A DNA stretch of 6,408 nucleotides from an uncultured Candidatus Saccharibacteria bacterium (GTDB lineage: Bacteria; Patescibacteriota; Saccharimonadia; Saccharimonadales; Saccharimonadaceae): contig CAMHIH010000040.1 of assembly GCA_946185175.1 (NCBI GenBank), forward strand, positions 1-6,408, given 5' to 3'. Made by a program: the position numbers and the translations under genes. Shown in pieces: positions 5,191 to 6,408 of the stretch. The notes beneath the pieces were generated by a model that ran no database searches, was not told the origin of the DNA, and worked only from the letters and a program-made list of their open reading frames with translations. Position 1 is the first letter of the stretch. The number at the start of each line of letters is the position of its first letter.

Positions 5191-5643
5191 CTAAAATGGA
5201 ATTTCACTTAAATCAATTGGCTCGTCACTAATGTCGTCTGGAGCAACATCTTGTGCTGCGCTGGCGGATTTGCTGCTACCGCCAGAATAGGAACCACCTT
5301 CACCGCCGTTTCCGCCACCGATGAAATTGAAGTCCTCGACATTAATTTCGACACGGGAGCGCTTCTGGCCTTCCTTGTCTTCCCAGCTACGCTGATCAAG
5401 ACGACCGGAAACCATAATCCCGCTACCCTTCTTAGCATATTGCGCGATAATTTCGCCGCTCTTTCCCCACGCCGAGCAGTCAATAAACGAAACCTGCTCT
5501 TGTTGTGAGCCCGAGCTATCTTTGTAATTACGATTTACTGCGACCGTAAAGCTACAAACCTGTGCACCACTTGGTGTGCTACGTAGCTCTGGATCACGGG
5601 TTAAATTGCCCATGATGATTGCTTTGCTAAAACCGCGCGCCAT
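5191..5643 (-). CDS. ssb: Single-stranded DNA-binding protein
   Basis: This 150-residue SSB has an OB fold at about residues 1-110, with the usual start MARGFSKAIIMGNLTRDPELRSTPSGAQVCSFTVAVNR (quoted motifs: GNLTRDPELR, FTVAVNR), then FIDCSAWGKSGEIIAQYAKKGSGIMVSGRL and a VEDFNFIG end strand. A glycine/serine-rich linker (about 110-130) leads to an acidic tail ending DLSEIPF, the partner-binding tip that recruits replication and repair proteins. It protects single-stranded DNA as a tetramer. A very strong GAGGAGGA site (5658-5651), encoded within the Glu-rich tail of rpsF, lies 7 nt before the ATG, so translation of the two genes is probably coupled. Confidence 0.97.
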   Translation of the reverse strand: MARGFSKAIIMGNLTRDPELRSTPSGAQVCSFTVAVNRNYKDSSGSQQEQVSFIDCSAWGKSGEIIAQYAKKGSGIMVSGRLDQRSWEDKEGQKRSRVEINVEDFNFIGGGNGGEGGSYSGGSSKSASAAQDVAPDDISDEPIDLSEIPF

Positions 5644-5646
5644 ATA

Positions 5647-6003
5647 CTATTCCTCCTCTTTTGCTGCTGTTTCTTCTTGCGCTTTGCGCTCTTGGCGTTG
5701 AGCCAAAATCTTTTCACGACGTGGATCTTTTGCTACGAGCAAGTAGCGAATAACTTCGTCAGTAATATTGAGTACTGATGAAATTTTGCTTGGTGCCTGT
5801 GCAGGAAGCTCCAATTCGTAGTAATAATAAACTGCAAAGTCTTGACCTTTAATCTGATAAGCAAGTTTTTTCTTACCTTCGTTGTTTTCCTTGGTAATCT
5901 TGCCGTCATTGGACTCAATCAGAGCCTTGACTTTGTCGGTAGCCGCCTCAAGATTCATCTCCAAATCTGGATGAACGAGTACGGTTAGTTCGTATTCTCG
6001 CAT
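5647..6003 (-). CDS. rpsF: 30S ribosomal protein bS6
   Basis: This 118-residue protein matches bS6: MREYELTVLVHPDLE at the start, the KKKLAYQIKGQDFAVYYYYELELPA beta region with the aromatic run, then LNITDEVIRYLLVAKD and a Lys/Glu-rich tail. S6 binds S18 on the 30S platform. The ATG at 6003 is preferred over the GTG at 6009 because the AAAGGAG site (6015-6009) would overlap the GTG but is 5 nt from the ATG. It is the first gene of the operon, with a promoter at 6075-6103 and a 65-nt leader. Its Glu-rich tail also carries the ribosome binding site of ssb, and the two genes are separated by 3 nt. Confidence 0.97.
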   Translation of the reverse strand: MREYELTVLVHPDLEMNLEAATDKVKALIESNDGKITKENNEGKKKLAYQIKGQDFAVYYYYELELPAQAPSKISSVLNITDEVIRYLLVAKDPRREKILAQRQERKAQEETAAKEEE

Positions 6004-6021
6004 GAACACTCCTTTGGTTAA

Positions 6022-6057
6022 AGCAAGAGCACATTATTTTCTAACTAGTCTCTTGCT
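6022..6057 (-). promoter_or_regulatory. rpsF leader inverted repeat
   Basis: AGCAAGAG (6057-6050) and CTCTTGCT (6029-6022) form a perfect 8-bp stem with a 20-nt loop in the 65-nt leader, ending 6 nt before the AAAGGAG site. Leaders of rpsF operons often bind S6-S18 and repress translation. I do not see the CCG signature of that known motif, so an autoregulatory role is an inference. Confidence 0.5.
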
Positions 6058-6074
6058 GAGTTAATATTACCAGA

Positions 6075-6103
6075 ATTATACCACATCCCGCCCCTGTTCG
6101 CAA
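6075..6103 (-). promoter_or_regulatory. rpsF operon promoter
   Basis: TTGCGA (6103-6098), a 17-nt spacer and TATAAT (6080-6075) on the minus strand, with an extended TGG before the -10 box, form a strong sigma-70 promoter. The predicted start is near 6068. It follows immediately after the terminator of the upstream gene. Confidence 0.85.
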
Positions 6104-6107
6104 GCCA

Positions 6108-6138
6108 TGAAAAAGCCCCGGACTAAGTCCGAGGCTTT
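6108..6138 (-). terminator. Intrinsic terminator of the upstream acidic protein gene
   Basis: The minus-strand RNA pairs 6138-6127 (AAAGCCUCGGAC) with 6123-6112 (GUCCGGGGCUUU) around a 3-nt loop UUA: 12 bp with one G-U wobble, then more U. On the plus strand the wobble becomes a mismatch and no T run of equal quality follows, so it acts in the minus direction, 33 nt after the stop codon at 6171. Confidence 0.88.
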
Positions 6139-6170
6139 CCTCTCTTTACGAGAAAAACTTAAACCGTGGG

Positions 6171-6408
6171 TTAGTTCTCGAGCTCCGACTCTTCGTCAAG
6201 CTCATCAGAGTCAGACTCGTCGTCGCCACCGACGATATCGCCCAACATTTCGAGCAAATCACCCAAACCAGGGCCGCCCAGGATACCTACGCCGATGCGC
6301 AGACCGCCGTCGGGAGACTTCTTCTCGTCTTCCGCTTCCGCCTGCTTAATGAATTCGTCGCCCGGATCCACATCGTGATGTGCCTCGAACCAAGCACGGA
6401 GTTCATTC
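6171..6408 (-). CDS. C-terminal part of an unrecognised acidic protein (partial)
   Basis: The reading frame stays open to the window edge, so the start is missing and at least 78 residues are encoded. The visible part begins NELRAWFEAHHDVDPGDEF, continues with a charged helix-like stretch (FIKQAEAEDEKKSP), then a glycine-rich hydrophobic segment (RIGVGILGGPGLGDLLEMLG) and ends in a strongly acidic tail (GGDDESDSDELDEESELEN). I do not recognise the family. The hydrophobic segment might be a membrane or packing helix. Its GC content is 135 of 238 bases (57%), higher than I judge for the neighbouring genes, with many C/G third positions. A strong terminator follows it, which supports it being a real expressed gene. 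The GTG at 6371 is probably an internal codon, not the start. Confidence 0.7.
   Translation of the reverse strand, partial: NELRAWFEAHHDVDPGDEFIKQAEAEDEKKSPDGGLRIGVGILGGPGLGDLLEMLGDIVGGDDESDSDELDEESELEN

Noticed and set aside
5208..5508. Overlapping frames on both strands inside ssb
   Set aside because: They are shadows of a full-length, well conserved SSB.
6003..6009. GTG at 6009 as the rpsF start
   Set aside because: It overlaps the Shine-Dalgarno sequence; ATG at 6003 has correct spacing and gives the usual MREYEL start.
6004..6068. Known S6:S18 leader motif
   Set aside because: I could not find its CCG signature in the leader, so only a generic hairpin is reported.
6107..6349. Plus-strand reading frame of 80 codons
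   Set aside because: It begins inside a terminator hairpin and gives a low-complexity Arg-rich product antisense to the acidic protein.
1..6408. UGA recoded as glycine, as in Gracilibacteria
   Set aside because: The genes reach normal ends without any in-frame TGA, so nothing in the window requires recoding.
1..6408. CRISPR arrays, insertion sequences, prophage or tRNA genes
   Set aside because: No repeat-spacer pattern, transposase or integrase motif, or cloverleaf with a GGTTC-type T arm was seen on either strand.

Overview
All genes in this window lie on the minus strand, in several transcription units. The layout suggests a streamlined bacterium of the Candidate Phyla Radiation (Patescibacteria), possibly Saccharibacteria-like. 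The reasons are short intergenic gaps, short proteins, a divergent MiaA, EF-P and MiaA where ribosomal protein L9 (rplI) often follows rpsR, a winged-helix/nucleotidyltransferase-like regulator of a type I associate with these phyla, and at least one apparently leaderless gene. The lineage is an inference from gene content, not a search result. Stops are TAA or TAG only, and no gene needs a UGA reassignment.

Reading in the direction of transcription (right to left): 6408-6171 is the C-terminal end of an unrecognised, very acidic protein, followed by a strong intrinsic terminator (6108-6138). A consensus promoter (6075-6103) and a 65-nt leader with an inverted repeat drive rpsF-ssb-rpsR-efp-miaA (6003-3603), with intergenic gaps of 3 to 15 nt. 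This is the classic S6-SSB-S18 cluster joined to two translation factors: EF-P, which relieves ribosome stalling, and MiaA, which modifies tRNA A37. MiaA starts with TTG, has a 15-bp hairpin in its first codons and lacks most of the usual insertion domain.

Next is a two-gene unit: a winged-helix regulator with a degenerate nucleotidyltransferase-like domain (3571-2969) and a metallo-beta-lactamase-like protein without visible metal ligands (2940-2491). rpmB (bL28) follows with its own near-consensus promoter, then a leaderless M50 site-2-protease-like membrane protein (2188-1565).

The 213-nt gap between the M50 gene and the next gene holds what I consider the most interesting element: a probable unclassified structured RNA (about 1532-1397). 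It has an abutting extended -10 promoter, a perfect 12-bp closing helix, three internal hairpins, a possible pseudoknot and a terminal U6 run. It is followed by a Nudix-RNase HI fusion protein (1351-464) whose Nudix box is degraded but whose RNase H catalytic residues are intact, and by rnpB (RNase P RNA, about 407-58) with a clear promoter. A 12-bp hairpin at the left edge may belong to the rnpB terminator.

The unifying theme is translation and RNA/DNA housekeeping (S6, S18, L28, EF-P, MiaA, RNase P, RNase H, SSB). I see no CRISPR array, insertion sequence, prophage or tRNA gene.
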